From contig OX387610.1 of the NCBI GenBank assembly GCA_947568835.1, forward strand, positions 870,501 through 934,500: a stretch of 64,000 bases of DNA, in the 5' to 3' direction. Under the pieces are notes generated by a model. It did not search any database. It was not told the origin of the DNA and saw only the letters and a list, made by a program, of their open reading frames with translations. The stretch comes from Protonemura montana. Its lineage: Eukaryota; Arthropoda; Insecta; Plecoptera; Nemouridae. Shown here in pieces: positions 20,508 through 31,387 of this stretch (position 1 is the first letter of the stretch; the number at the start of each line of letters is the position of its first letter). The position numbers and the translations under genes were made by a program.

Positions 20508-21912
20508 CTAGCTCTTCAGCCAACTCGACAGCTCGGGTTCGGGGTCAGGTAGCTGTAGTTCAAGGGCGATATTATGCAGAGTAGCACAAGTGTTAAAAAT
20601 CTGTGCAGCAGTTTGATGGTCGTAGTGCAGGGTCCTGTGCTGAAGGAGGCAGCGAATGCGGGACTTCAGCAGACCAAAGCAGCGCTCCACACAGCATCTA
20701 GTCCTGCAGTGGACGTTCGTGAAGTGCGCCTCTGGGGTCCCGGGGACGGTGTTGAGCATTGGTGTCACTAGCCACTGCTTGCTGGCATAGCCAGAGCCTC
20801 CTGAAAATTATTAGATTGTTAGTTCGGTAGCAATGGAATCATTACATATATATTTAAATCATTTAATATCTTACCAAGACGGTACTCGAAACGCTCATTG
20901 GCCGCGCAGCGTCTCACAAGTTCTGCCTTCACTGCACATCCCCTCCAGATGTGTGCATCGCTGGTGCATCCCGGATAACTTGCGTCAATTGACATAATGC
21001 GCATGTCGTAATCACAAATCTATAACCAAAAAACAAGAAACACGTGAACTTTTGAAAAGTATAAATCTTGTTTACTTATGGACAATTTTAATTTAGACAA
21101 AATGACACTTAAAGTCTACACATTTATGCTGGGATTTCCCTTCCTATTAATATACGCCTCCATGCGCACACTGGGCCGCACAATACTTATGTGCGTGCAG
21201 TCAATGGCGCCGATGAATCCCGGTAACCCTGTGGCTTGATAAAACCTGGTGAACAAAACGTAGTTAGATTATTTACAATTGTTTAATTTTTCAATTTTTT
21301 CAATATCAAAATTTGATGGCAAATCGCTGTGTATCATGCTATAAGCAAGGTGAATATTGTACCAACCGTTCTTTTATTTGGTTCCGATCTTGGACTGCCA
21401 GTGGTAATTTAATGTACCAGGTGGGTAGGTGGTCCACACACCTCATGGATGTTGCAGGTTGTGGAAGATTGGCTTATCCCCAGATTCATGTCATTACCCA
21501 CGGCAGCCTGGTATGAACCAGGGGAGAAGAACCGGAGAGCAGCTAGTACCTGTCAGGCACAAAAAGATAAAAAAATCCAGCATATCTACCAGCTACTGCA
21601 AAGTTGGTTACCAGCTACTGTCTATTATAAGTTAATACACACTTTCGTTTCCACGCTGATAGCGCTACGCCTCTGAGTGATTGACATATCCCCCCTAATT
21701 TCTGTTATGATATTTTGTACAGCATATTGTGGGAGCCGATATAGTTTAATACAAGCTGCTTCTGTCAGCCCATCAAACAGCTCTGCGTTTTGATGCAGCG
21801 TTCGTCTCGTAATACGCATTCGCTGCCGGAGATCATGCCGATCTTGAAGACAAATCGCCTCCAAGAAATTCCAATTGTGAACAATTGTAAAAAATTGAAC
21901 ATTTTTTGACAA
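20508..21912 (-). CDS. PIF/Harbinger (HARBI1-like) transposase, five exons, nearly intact
   Basis: Exons on the minus strand are about 21912-21643, 21549-21367, 21245-21122, 21019-20875 and 20800-20508. Exon 1 holds the N-terminal helix region (HQNAELFDGLTEAACIKLYR). Exon 2 reads VLAALRFFSPGSYQAAVGND then TWYIKLPLAVQDRNQIKER. Exons 3-5 supply the DDE residues: GLPGFIGAIDCTHISIVRP (Asp), MSIDASYPGCTSDAHIWRG (Asp) and TRCCVERCFGLLKSR (Glu). Splice phases agree from exon to exon. The one visible defect is a small indel near 21445 (GAGGTGTGTGGACC) that shifts the frame inside exon 2. It works with a Myb/SANT-type partner; such genes occur at 28.6-31.3 kb. It is the youngest of the Harbinger copies here. 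Confidence 0.75.
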
Positions 21913-21996
21913 TTTTAGTATTCCTATGACGAAAAGTTTGAATTCCTAGATTTCGAAATTTTGCAAAGTGTGGTAGTTAATGAGCAGTTTTTATTA

Positions 21997-22345
21997 TCAT
22001 TCAAATGTTCGGCGGTTTCGGAGAGGGTTGTGAACGGATGTCCAGTTTGAAAATACTCTTTCAAGTTGCGCTGAGGACGCTGGAACATTTAGTAATCTTT
22101 CAGCAAGCTCTGCCAAGTTGGAATGGTTTCGTTTTGCAAGGCCCCAGAAGGTGTGTGGGTTAATCACATTCTTAGTTAAAAGAGTACCAAAAATGGCAGT
22201 CTTGGATTTGAACTCTACTAAGCTATCCAAGCTCTTGGCTGAGAGCTCCTCTGGCAGAAACCCGTCAATCTCATCTTGGTGGCTAAGCTCAAGCTTCTTT
22301 CCTAGATAAACTGGGTGAAGGTAATTGTCAGTGAGATTATACTCA
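21997..22345 (-). pseudogene. hAT transposase C-terminal fragment (dimerisation region)
   Basis: The frame contains NPHTFWGLAKRNHSNLAELA and LLNVPASSAQLERVFSNWTS, matching the hAT C-terminal pattern W....LA..LL.IPASSA..ERVFS. The upstream part (NLTDNYLHPVYLGKKLELS) is nearly identical to that at 29950-30213. The similarity stops near 22340 at the junction with the piggyBac piece. Confidence 0.8.
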
Positions 22346-22559
22346 TTAAGATGTATTTACTTTCTCTTTTATCCCAGCGGTTTGCATCAGTCACCTTACC
22401 GACGCCAACAAAATTTGAAGCAATGTGAACACTTTCATTATCAAGCCATTTAACAGCAACCACGTCTCCATCTCGGCTGAAGACCTTGTGGGTACTCCCA
22501 CGCGGCTTCTTTTTCATTTCTTTCTCATTGATAAAAGGTGGATTAGCAAACCGATTCAC
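22345..22559 (-). pseudogene. piggyBac-like transposase fragment
   Basis: The frame 22559-22345 reads KKPRGSTHKVFSRDGDVVAV, VKWLDNESVHIASNFVGVG and ANRWDKRESK. This fits the piggyBac/PGBD core, where a strand with VKWxDNKxVxxxS precedes the region around the third catalytic Asp. Only about 70 codons remain, joined directly to hAT sequence. Confidence 0.6.
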
Positions 22560-22605
22560 TATAAGTATATTTATTTATTTTTTTATTTTTTTAGCAGTAA
22601 TATAC

Positions 22606-22609
22606 ATGT
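22606..22609. repeat. Target-site duplication ATGT, left of transposon III
   Basis: ATGT here abuts the first base of the left inverted repeat. The same four bases abut the right end at 26390-26393. Confidence 0.8.
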
Positions 22610-25600
22610 GGGTCATTCCATATCAAGTGCCCACACTCAAAACCTTCACTATCTCAGAACTTGACGAAATTTTCAGGAGGGTTAGAACACCGGAAATAAA
22701 AAATCTCTTTTAAAGTTTTTTTCCATACGCCTAGCGGTTTGCCCGTGGCAGGGGATGGAAAAATAAAATATTTTACTTTTTGCCCCGCACGGCCATTCAC
22801 TATATTCACTCTAGCGTTTGAACAAATAAACTTAAAACGATGGGATTAGTTCTAAAATGATAATCGTGCTTTCATTAACAAGAAAAAATGCATAAATTGC
22901 TTACTTATCAAGTTTAGGGGTAGAAAAAATCCACCCTTAAATTTCAACCCTTAATAACTCGAGAAGTAATTTTTTTTTTTTTTTTTGTTTTGTTGTGAAG
23001 CATCTCCTGTCTATTATCTTTCCATGAAAAAAAAATTAATCATTAACAGCCGTATGATCAGAAGTTATGAGATTTTTATTGTATAAATGTGTGTGCATTT
23101 AGTTGTGTTTCTGCAAGTCTGTTAGCATGGTCCATGCAATTCACCCGTAAATTGATAGATTATATAATTTTTCAGTTTAAAAATTGTGTGTAAGTACTAC
23201 AAAGATTCTTTTTACTCACTCATTTCTTCGTTTCACTCTGACCTATCACTCTGGCTTCTTCGAACAACGGCGAGGAGGAGAACACCCGCGTGGCTACTGA
23301 GTGCTCAGACACGGGTACGAAGCAATGCAGTTTTTGCGTGCCGGGAATTGGCCGGGATGACGCAAATCGTGTGGCTAGCAGCTGTTCTGTGTCTTGGTGC
23401 TCCTCAATAGTTCCGAATGTGAAGTTGATGGTCGGGATGGCTTCGACCGCCCAATCGAAGAGTTGCCGGGGTGTTATTATTTGCGACTCGTAGGGGCGCT
23501 GAAGACTCGCCCGCGCTGCCAGCCGCTTGACCGTCCCTCCGACGCCGTCGCAGGCGCTCTTCCCATGTGACGTCGCCGTGAAATGCCACTCCACGTCGGC
23601 CCCAAAGTCTCTTTGATAGTGGCACAAGTTGGCAAAATTTTTCCTATTTTTATATTGCGAGGCTGCCCCATCAGAAAAAAAGAACATCTTCTTTATGGTC
23701 TGAAATTTATTGTGCAAAAAGCTCACGAGTTTTTTTATGAATAGATGCACTGCGACAGTGTTGTGGATCAAACTCTCGGAAATTACAACAAAGCTGATGT
23801 GGCGCTCTTCCCCGCCCTCTTTGTAATATGCCACGAAGGGGTGGATGGTGGCGGACGCATTGTTCCAGTGGAACCCCTGGGCCTCGTCTTGTAGCACGAA
23901 CGCATAGTTTTCGGCAAAATCACAGATCACCAAAAACTCGCCGGGCAGGAGACCGCACTTGATGTCCGATTGGTGCGAAGATTGTTTTTTAGCAATAAAA
24001 GAGTGGCGGCACAGAGCAACTAATTTTGCACAAAAACTGTCCACGAATTCCTCGGATGAATCGATGTGCGTTTGCAGGGTGCATCGGTCGGTGCTCTCCC
24101 ACTGCTTGTAGATAACATTGTCCACCATTTCGTCGTCCAGCAGTTGCGTGAGGCGCTCCTTTAACGGCTCGATGCCCGGGCACTCCTCACACTCGCCTAG
24201 ATGGCATTCGGGGAGGGGACTGTCGCAGACCAACTGCTCAAGGCAGTCGTGGTAAGATGTTATCGGATAAGATTGGTCCACTGTCAACTTCGTCAAGTCG
24301 GCACCGATGATCATTAGCTTGACGTTTTGGTGGATAGTGCACACGCACACCGAATGAGTCCCACTGGCACCAGGCAACACACAGTTCTTCGGCCGCAGCT
24401 CTGCAAATTTTGAAAATCCTATTTTTTTATTAGGAAATTTGTCCTTGAATTGGGTATGGAGGTCCTTAAGGTTTGAGAGTACGAGCCTTTTCTGGATGTG
24501 CACTCGAGTGCCGCTCGCCTCCTTGACGGAAACATAGTCTTTCTTGCCCGGCATGGCTCGGCTCACATCGTCTGAATTGTAAAAAGATTTTACTCGGTCA
24601 ACTGTGGCTCGGTCAATTGTTTTTCCTGGCTTTGGATTCGGGGTTGACAAAATTCCCTTTTCCAGGACGAGCTTCTTTGCCTTGCGGACCATGCGCTCTG
24701 ACGCTTGAAACTCTGCCACTGTTCGCCGGACAGAGCAGCTCTTCGGGAGGACAGTTAGAACATGCACTTTCTCGCTGTTGGATGTGGACGAGTGAAACTT
24801 CTCTTTCAGCTGATTAATCATTTCGCGACCATCAGCTGAATCTTGGCCACTGTCGCTTTCAGCGTCGGAGGTAGTGGTTCTTTTAAGCGCACCTTCGAGT
24901 TTCTTCAATTTCTTCCTGGGATAACTGGATTGCGCCAACTTTTTCTTAACAATGGGCGATTGCCCTAGCTCCGCCAAGCCCACGTTGATGTTAGACAAAG
25001 CAGCGTCTTGTCGGAAAAAATATGCTTGACTCTCGGCGTTTGCACCACTGCAGCCGGGCTGCGAGTTGTCGCCATCGCTGGAGGTCGTCGTCGTCACTGG
25101 AGAGTCGCTGCTGATTGGTTTTACGTAGTTATTTAAATCTTTCCTACATTTGGCACAGATTTTGCTTCCTACTGGAATCGAGGAAATCTTTTCAATCATC
25201 CACGGCTGGACGTTGAGGAGAGACTTCAGCTGTGTGTGGGAAACGTGTTTAAAAGGATTGCAGCACTTCGCTCGAGTAAACGAGTCCATGATTAAATTAC
25301 ATAAAATATACAAAACTAAACGCTGTGATTATAACTATTAAATAAACTAGCTATTACTATACTATTGCTATTAATTAAAAATATGTTCACAAGACACTTC
25401 CAACGGTATTATTAACACCCCTCAATTCACGACGCACAAAAATAATGCAAAGAAAACTTCGAATCACTCGTCTACTTGCACTGAGCTAAGTGTTTTGCGA
25501 CTGACCAAGAAACCAATGCAGAAACAACTGAATTCGCTGTCTCACGGCTAAACTTCCGGCCATAAGGGTTGAAAAGAGAAACAGGTAGCAAGGGCTGCAC

Positions 25601-26389
25601 GTGTTCGTGGTGGGATTCTTTAAATAGAAGTAGGTAAAATATGAATTTCGTCAGATCCGTGGTCATAATGCACGGCAGAAACACAGACCTAGTATCGTGA
25701 CCAGAGCCACATATTATCATGTTTATAGCACAAAGCCCAAAAATATCACATCCTTATAATAAAATTTTAATTGCTCGACTCCATCCCAAATTCAAATCTT
25801 TTCAAGCTTTATTTATGCTATGACAAACTTAGCATAATCGAATGCTTCTGAATTCAATTTGGTTCATGCTCAACAAACTATTTAGCAAAAGCACTTCTAA
25901 ATTCATACACATCTATACAATAAAAATCTCATAACTTCTGATCATACGGCTGTTAATGATTAATTTTTTTTTCATGGAAAGATAATAGACAGGAGATGCT
26001 TCACAACAAAACAAAAAAAAAAAAAAAAATTACTTCTCGAGTTATTAAGGGTTGAAATTTAAGGGTGGATTTTTTCTACCCCTAAACTTGATAAGTAAGC
26101 AATTTATGCATTTTTTCTTGTTAATGAAAGCACGATTATCATTTTAGAACTAATCCCATCGTTTTAAGTTTATTTGTTCAAACGCTAGAGTGAATATAGT
26201 GAATGGCCGTGCGGGGCAAAAAGTAAAATATTTTATTTTTCCATCCCCTGCCACGGGCAAACCGCTAGGCGTATGGAAAAAAACTTTAAAAGAGATTTTT
26301 TATTTCCGGTGTTCTAACCCTCCTGAAAATTTCGTCAAGTTCTGAGATAGTGAAGGTTTTGAGTGTGGGCACTTGATATGGAATGACCC
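22610..26389 (-). mobile_element. Transposon III, complete-looking, 483-bp terminal inverted repeats and 4-bp target duplication
   Basis: The left repeat (22610-23093) and right repeat (25907-26389) are near-perfect reverse complements over about 483 bp, beginning GGGTCATTCCATATCAAGTG. Both ends are flanked by ATGT (22606-22609 and 26390-26393), a 4-bp duplication. The interior is filled by one 697-codon ORF. Near-identity of the long repeats points to recent activity. A 4-bp duplication and this terminus fit the Sola superfamily as I remember it; that naming is inference. It is inserted next to the hAT/piggyBac pieces and the P-element remnant. Confidence 0.9.
23220..25313 (-). CDS. Transposon III transposase-like protein, DGxxxQxKN family (697 codons)
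   Basis: It is a single uninterrupted ORF; the likely start is the second Met at about 25289 (MDSFTRAKCCNPF). The N-terminus has a Cys/His set (AKCCNPFKHVSHTQLK, then SKICAKCRKDL), a probable zinc-binding domain. A linker rich in Ser and charged residues follows, with a basic patch (YPRKKLKKLE). A Cys-rich block (PECHLGECEECPG) sits mid-protein. Candidate catalytic positions are VICDFAENYAFVLQDEAQ, FFSDGAASQYKNRKN and GKSACDGVGGTVKRLAAR. It shares DGxxxQxKN with the proteins of transposons I and II but little else, so it is a distinct branch. The intact frame inside near-identical inverted repeats suggests a recently mobile autonomous element. Confidence 0.7.
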   Translation of the reverse strand: MYILCNLIMDSFTRAKCCNPFKHVSHTQLKSLLNVQPWMIEKISSIPVGSKICAKCRKDLNNYVKPISSDSPVTTTTSSDGDNSQPGCSGANAESQAYFFRQDAALSNINVGLAELGQSPIVKKKLAQSSYPRKKLKKLEGALKRTTTSDAESDSGQDSADGREMINQLKEKFHSSTSNSEKVHVLTVLPKSCSVRRTVAEFQASERMVRKAKKLVLEKGILSTPNPKPGKTIDRATVDRVKSFYNSDDVSRAMPGKKDYVSVKEASGTRVHIQKRLVLSNLKDLHTQFKDKFPNKKIGFSKFAELRPKNCVLPGASGTHSVCVCTIHQNVKLMIIGADLTKLTVDQSYPITSYHDCLEQLVCDSPLPECHLGECEECPGIEPLKERLTQLLDDEMVDNVIYKQWESTDRCTLQTHIDSSEEFVDSFCAKLVALCRHSFIAKKQSSHQSDIKCGLLPGEFLVICDFAENYAFVLQDEAQGFHWNNASATIHPFVAYYKEGGEERHISFVVISESLIHNTVAVHLFIKKLVSFLHNKFQTIKKMFFFSDGAASQYKNRKNFANLCHYQRDFGADVEWHFTATSHGKSACDGVGGTVKRLAARASLQRPYESQIITPRQLFDWAVEAIPTINFTFGTIEEHQDTEQLLATRFASSRPIPGTQKLHCFVPVSEHSVATRVFSSSPLFEEARVIGQSETKK

Positions 26390-26393
26390 ATGT
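26390..26393. repeat. Target-site duplication ATGT, right of transposon III
   Basis: This is the partner of 22606-22609 and directly follows the terminal GGAATGACCC. Confidence 0.8.
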
Positions 26394-26399
26394 GTTACA

Positions 26400-26690
26400 T
26401 GTGATACATTGTCCATTTTTGTAAAAGTGTATACATTTTCGAACAGTCGTAGCACATTATAATACAATTTTAATATAGTATAATATGATACAATCATAAA
26501 ACATAATCATCAGTGGAATAAAATTCTTTGGTTATTAGAAATTGTTTCAGTCTTGTCTTAAAATCAAAAGAATCCTCAACATTTTTGAGATCGTCAGGTA
26601 GAGAATTTAGAAATTTAATACCATTAAAATAGAGTCCTGTTTCATAAAAGTATTCAATAAAAGTATGATATACGTACAACGGTCTTGCCG
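26400..26690 (-). mobile_element. LINE 3' end inserted in the P-element remnant
   Basis: The minus-strand frame reads GIKFLNSLPDDLKNVEDSFD and TRLKQFLITKEFYSTDDYVL before a stop at 26494. This is the FNxLPxxLK....FKxxLKxxL...YYS tail of insect LINE proteins. The sequence beyond is AT-rich with TATA-like repeats, consistent with a 3' UTR. It interrupts the P-element frame at about 26690. Confidence 0.6.
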
Positions 26691-28430
26691 CTTCGGGTCG
26701 TCCTTCGTATCTCTGCAAGTTGGGGGTCGCACTTCAACCTCCCTGGTCATTTTGTGAACAGGGTGCACGAACCCAAAATGGATTTTTCGCAGCATGCCTT
26801 TTTGCCAGACGACGGGGGATGCCGCGTCCTGCTTCAGGATAAACAAAATATTGTGCAATGCTGCCCTGTCAGTGATACCTTGGTCGCAGATGGTGCAGAC
26901 AATGTGGAGCCCAACATTCTGCAAGGACTCGGCCACTCGGACGATTAGGGATTCGAACCTGTTCGTCTTTGCAGAAGAAGTAAGCTATTGGCTGCTTCCA
27001 CTTTTTACGTAATCCACAAACCATGAAAACCAAGGCGTGTTTGGCGATAGAATTTTGTCGGCCGAGATCACCGAAGTCCTCAAACCCTATGATGTGGTCT
27101 TGAGATTCCAAGTATTAAAGACCAGTACTCAGAGAGACCTCATCAAAGAGAAGGGCACATGCTCTGTCAGAGTTTAACATTTTAGCTACTTTTTCTTTAA
27201 GATGGGCAAATTTAGTCTCGTTAATTCCAGGCAGAAAACGAACGCGGTTCAAAAGATATATTAGAGTTGGCGGTGATGGAAGGACAAACATTCTCTGCAA
27301 AAGCTTCTATGCTTTTGGCCCTCTCTTGTATCGCCCAATACATGGTAAAGAGGCAGATACTCTTAATACTCAATTTAGACGCCTCAAACCACGTGCCGCG
27401 ACGCACAGAGATGCTGAAATTGCAACGCGCCTTCACCACCTTCGTGCCTTTCAAAAGATAAATTAGAGTTGGCGGTGATGGAAGGACAAACATTGTCTGC
27501 AAAAGCTTGTATGCTTTTGGCCCTCTCTTGTATATGGACAACGCCAAGATCTCCTCCTCCATGGTATAACGACGGCCTCTAGGAACTTTCTTACTGCACT
27601 TCAGTTGGCTGGCTAAAAGGCAGGCAGCAGCAGCAGGAGAAATGTTCTCTTGGATATCCTTGATGACAGAGCCTTGCAGGGTGGACTGCAAGAGCTTCTT
27701 ACAACTTGTAAACCTCCGACATCTCCGCTTCAGGTCAACTGACTTCACCTGACGTGGGCTCAGCTGGGCAACATGGGTAGCACCAACAGACTGCAAAATA
27801 GCTCACCGAAACTTTTGTTTTGCAACCGGTTCCAATCGACCGCGCTGCGGTGACAAGGTCTTGAATGACTAGCCTTCCGCATCCTATCCAGGCGTTGTGC
27901 TAGAGGGTCCAGGCGTTGTCTCGAACATTCGTTGGTGCAGCCTTGTTAACGTTACTTCGTCAAGCGCAGTCGCAGAGAACAAATGCTCTGGAGAGGGAGG
28001 ATCCTGATTGTAAGGTCGCTCTTCTTCCAAAAACAACTTCCATCTCTGGTGCGTCAAAAAAGTACAGCTCAAGAGAGGGGAGCCGAACGGGGGGAGGGGG
28101 GGGGGATCAAATAGTTGTGCAGGAAGTGGCTTCTTATCTTTCCCACCAGCAACCGGCACAACTGGAGCTGCTAGTTGAAGTGATGGCAGGGCATTGAATA
28201 CAAGCCTGTTTTTCTGATTGTTAGTGAAAGCCCTATCTTCAAAGTGGAGATTGCAGAGCCGTGTTCTTTTCCACAACAGTCTAAGCTAACTCAAACAACT
28301 TGGGGTAAGCAGCCTGTTGAACCCAGATTTTACTTCTACGGTCTTTTGGAAATCGGAAGAAAGACGAACTATTGTTGTTGCGGTAAGAACTTTTACAGCC
28401 CAACGCCCGGCAGTACCGACCCACAGGCAT
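26690..28430 (-). pseudogene. P-element (THAP9-like) transposase remnant
   Basis: From the 5' end: a THAP finger starts at 28430 (MPVGRYCRALGCKSSYR and FFRFPKDRRSKIW). It is broken near 28280 and continues in another frame (RLCNLHFEDRAFTNNQ). Next come VPRGRRYTMEEEILALSIYK and MFVLPSPPTLIYLL (about 27560-27460); NETKFAHLKEKVAKMLNSDR then CALLFDEVSLSTGL (27220-27120), which carries a catalytic Asp segment; HIIGFEDFGDLGRQNSIAKH then KKWKQPIAYFFCKDE (27110-26960); and VCTICDQGITDRAALHNIL (about 26890). This is the domain order of P transposases. Frameshifts, an internal direct repeat and a LINE insertion have inactivated it. Confidence 0.75.
27249..27533. repeat. 85-bp direct repeat inside the P-element remnant
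   Basis: The segments 27249-27333 and 27448-27533 are nearly identical (both contain AGAGTTGGCGGTGATGGAAG and end in GGCCCTCTCTTGTAT). They enclose about 115 bp that keeps an open minus-strand frame. The repeat duplicates the codons for MFVLPSPPTLIYLL, so that motif appears twice in the protein remnant. Confidence 0.85.
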
Positions 28431-28623
28431 ATTATAGGTATTATAAAAATAATTAATAGTATAACAAGCACTTGGGAACTTCAAAAATTAAGCGAAACAA
28501 ATTTATTAGCAAATAAATGATTTGACTGTTATAAAACTTAACTTGCGCCTAGAACTTGCAGGGAGAATGTGGATGCATTCTCTTTGAGTGATAATGACTT
28601 TAAAAGATATTTTCGAATTACCC

Positions 28624-29945
28624 TCATCCAACAATGGGTCTATGTACAGCGTTGTTCAGCGGTGACCTAGTGTTAATGACTGTGCAATGGATTCGAGGGC
28701 AAGCACTTTCCTCCTCCAGTTCCAGCCTTCGAATCTTTACTTCCAGCTCCTGGCGACGGATAGACAGAAGTTCCATCTGATAATTCTGTAGGTCCTGAGC
28801 TGCCTTGGCAGGTGGTCCTTCTTCCAGAGATGGGGGGGAGGCCTTCCTTTTCGGACGCAAAGCTTGCTCTGAAAAAAAGAATATTTCCATATCTACACCA
28901 ACTGGTAGATGAAACAAAATATAATCTGTTGCCTGACACCAACCTGCCAACCATACCTAGTCGTTGATGAGGAGTCACATTGCTGTCATTGTCACCGTTG
29001 CTGGTGGAGGCCAGCTGGTTGTCCCCATTGCCAGATGAGGGCACCAACTGGTTGCTGGTTTGACTCTTCAGAGCACAGGGTGGCTCCCCCACTGGTGAAG
29101 AGCATTCCTAAACATGTACCCACACTGCATTATTTAAAACTGTAAAGAAGACTTCATCTGAAAGTGTGTGTTGTGTAGTACTTGACACACACACAGAACT
29201 AACTTATTAACATTACTTCAAGGTATCAAGTACCTAACTATGATTTTAATGCTTCTTGTCTGATGTCAAATTCATGACACAATTATGCCTAGTAACGATT
29301 ATGTGCTATGCAGCATGGCATTCATTCATAACATGGATATATTGCTTAGTGATGCAGTTATAAAATTAAATATCAGCAAGGTACCTACTGTTCAGGATTT
29401 GTTCTACAAATGAAGATGGGCATCTAGTGATGGAAACTAAATCAAGCTGGAGTTAATTTACCACTCTTCTGATCTCGGGCACTGGAGTCGATTCATCCCC
29501 GGAGATGGTTGTCTGCCCCATGTAGGTTGTGATCTCTTCCTCTAGTGGGGAGAGCGGTTCAATCGTATCGGGTGGACCACCCCCGGTTGCCCGCAAGCCC
29601 CTCAGGATGGCCGCCTGGCGCGCCTTGATGGCCCGTTTCTGGTCGGACCACACCTAATTGCAGAAGAGCACAATTGATGTATGGTATTTTGGCTCATTCA
29701 AGTGGTATCTGTTTATAGTATTTCACCAAGTGTCAAACATTTATATGTAGATATATTGGACATAGGTACACGGGGAATTCTGTACTAATTTGCAAAAGCA
29801 GATTCCCATCTCTGAATCACTATTACAGACTACATTCATTGTTCACTTCATCCGCTTCGTTGGTCGCCCCGACCCATCAGCGTTTACTTCAGTGGCCACT
29901 TCGTCCCACAGCCTCTGGCTATCTAACTGGGTGGAAGTGTCGGAA
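28624..29945 (-). pseudogene. Harbinger-type Myb/SANT partner gene, copy B (interrupted)
   Basis: Minus-strand pieces: STQLDSQRLWDEVATEVNAD (29940-29835), the second half of the Myb/SANT-like domain; WSDQKRAIKARQAAILRGLR then ATGGGPPDTIEPLSPLEEEI (29653-29453); a Ser/Asn-rich exon (29104-28955); and a last exon from about 28868 with ALRPKRKASPPSLEEG and the coiled coil QDLQNYQMELLSIRRQELEV, stopping at 28624. Such proteins bind DNA and bring Harbinger nucleases to the element ends. The 5' end of the domain is cut off by a hAT fragment at about 29945. The first donor appears lost. Confidence 0.6.
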
Positions 29946-30213
29946 AACTTGGCAAGTTGGAATGGTTTCGTTTTGCAAGGCCCCAGAAGGTGTGTGGGTT
30001 AATCACATTCTTAGTTGAAAGAGTACCAAAAACAGCAGTCTTGGATTTGAACTCAACCAAGCTATCCAAGCCCTTGGCTGAGAGCTCCTCTGGCAGAAAC
30101 CGGTCAATCTCATCTTGGTGGCTAAGCTCAAGCTTCTTTCCTAGATAAACTGGGTGAAGGTAATTGTCAGTGAGATTATACTCATTAAGAGCATATTCCC
30201 TTCTTTTCATCAA
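29945..30213 (-). pseudogene. hAT transposase fragment, second copy
   Basis: LNEYNLTDNYLHPVYLGKKL and INPHTFWGLAKRNHSNL are nearly identical to 22130-22340. The copy stops just before the ASSAxxERVFS motif that the other copy retains. It lies at the point where the Myb/SANT copy B is cut, so it marks an insertion or rearrangement junction. Confidence 0.75.
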
Positions 30214-30283
30214 ATGGGCTGCTATTAACGTAGAATATCCAGGTTTCCAGTAAAAGCGGATAATATTTTATTTTATTCCTTAC

Positions 30284-30345
30284 CTGTTGTGGTAATCTTT
30301 CGACTGCACTTCGTAAAGGCAGCTCTGTTGCCAAAATAATTAAAC
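30284..30345 (-). pseudogene. MADF first-exon remnant
   Basis: The minus strand reads SCLYEVQSKDYHNR followed by the donor GTAAGG at about 30291. This matches the end of the first exon of the MADF gene at 33212 (PCLYVITSQDYHNR and GTAGCT), with the splice point in the same codon. No second exon was found. Confidence 0.5.
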
Positions 30346-30771
30346 TAGTAGGGCTGTCGCACTGCGAGACCAGCTATCTTTACTATTTCACGTCCATGAC
30401 TGCGAGTTTGCGCAGGTAGCCTCTGACTGGTTCGTTCGTTCAAGATTGGACGAAATGTAGTGGATGTTCTAAACGAAAAAGAAATATTTAAGTCTGTCTT
30501 CTTTGAACAAAATCAAACATGAACCATAGTAGCGCAGAAACCTGCTTGCACACGCCTTCTTTTCCGGGAAGGCAATTACAATAGCCGGCAGACACACTTG
30601 CATCGCTGGCCTGCAACTTCCCCTCCACGAAATATTTTTTGGAGAGGGAGAATGATGCTTCACATTTGGCCTTTATAAATACAAAACCATCCTTTGTATA
30701 ACAATGGTGTGTAGGGAGGTACATATGTGTGCTAATAATTCAAGTTTTAGGAAATCAAAACAATTTGAATT

Positions 30772-31323
30772 TTAACCTTTCTGTGCAACAGACTCCATAA
30801 AATCGTTGTCGAACCGGGCCAGCATCCCATCAGCAGACAGTTGGATAATCTCATGCACTCTTTCAAACACTGCACTGTCTTCCGTGGTAGTTGTTGTGGG
30901 TGTGCAGGGGCCTCCTCCAGTGGCCCGCCTCGACTTCTTCTCTGCGTCAGCCATCTTCCTTGCCAATTTTTTAAGGCTGTCAAATTTCGCCTTCACCTCC
31001 TTCATCGTTCTTGTCTGGAGAGTGCGGGCGTTATACTTGCGGGTTTCCAGGGTCCATTCTGCCTCATGAAATTTTCGTGGAATATAAATCTAATCATTGT
31101 TCATAAAAAATATATTTCCAATATTTCTGACACATGGTCCATTGAGGTTATGTCACCATTTAAAGACTTGGCGAAACCTTACCTTTTCTCGCCATGTAGT
31201 GACGCCGGTTTCCTTGCACTCCAGCACACTCTTGCTGGCCTCCACTAGGTCCAAAAGGACGTTAATGTCCTCTCGGGTAAAATTAACAGCCCGGCAACGT
31301 TTCACGGAAATATCCTTCGGCAT
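30772..31323 (-). CDS. Myb/SANT-like DNA-binding protein, copy A (143 aa, apparently intact)
   Basis: Exon 1 is 31323-31183 (ATG to donor GTAAGG) and exon 2 is 31062-30772 (acceptor CATGAG, stop TAA). The intron is phase 0. The N-terminal part (RAVNFTREDINVLLDLVEAS, then TTWREK joined to AEWTLETRKYNARTLQTRTM and KEVKAKFDSLKKLARKM) is a three-helix Myb/SANT-like domain with tryptophans in the expected places. A Thr-rich linker (ATGGGPCTPTTTTTED) and a helical tail follow. Partner proteins of PIF/Harbinger transposases have this layout, and the ATGGGP motif is shared with copy B. It could equally be a host gene domesticated from such a partner. The frame is undamaged. Confidence 0.65.
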
Positions 31324-31387
31324 TTTAAATATTGGTGCTTCAGAGATGTAACAGCTGGTATAGAAAACGTGCAGTGCGCACGCATTT

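Noticed and set aside
23477-24183. Additional ORFs within the transposon III gene region
   Set aside because: They are shadows of the 697-codon frame on the same or opposite strand and carry no motifs.
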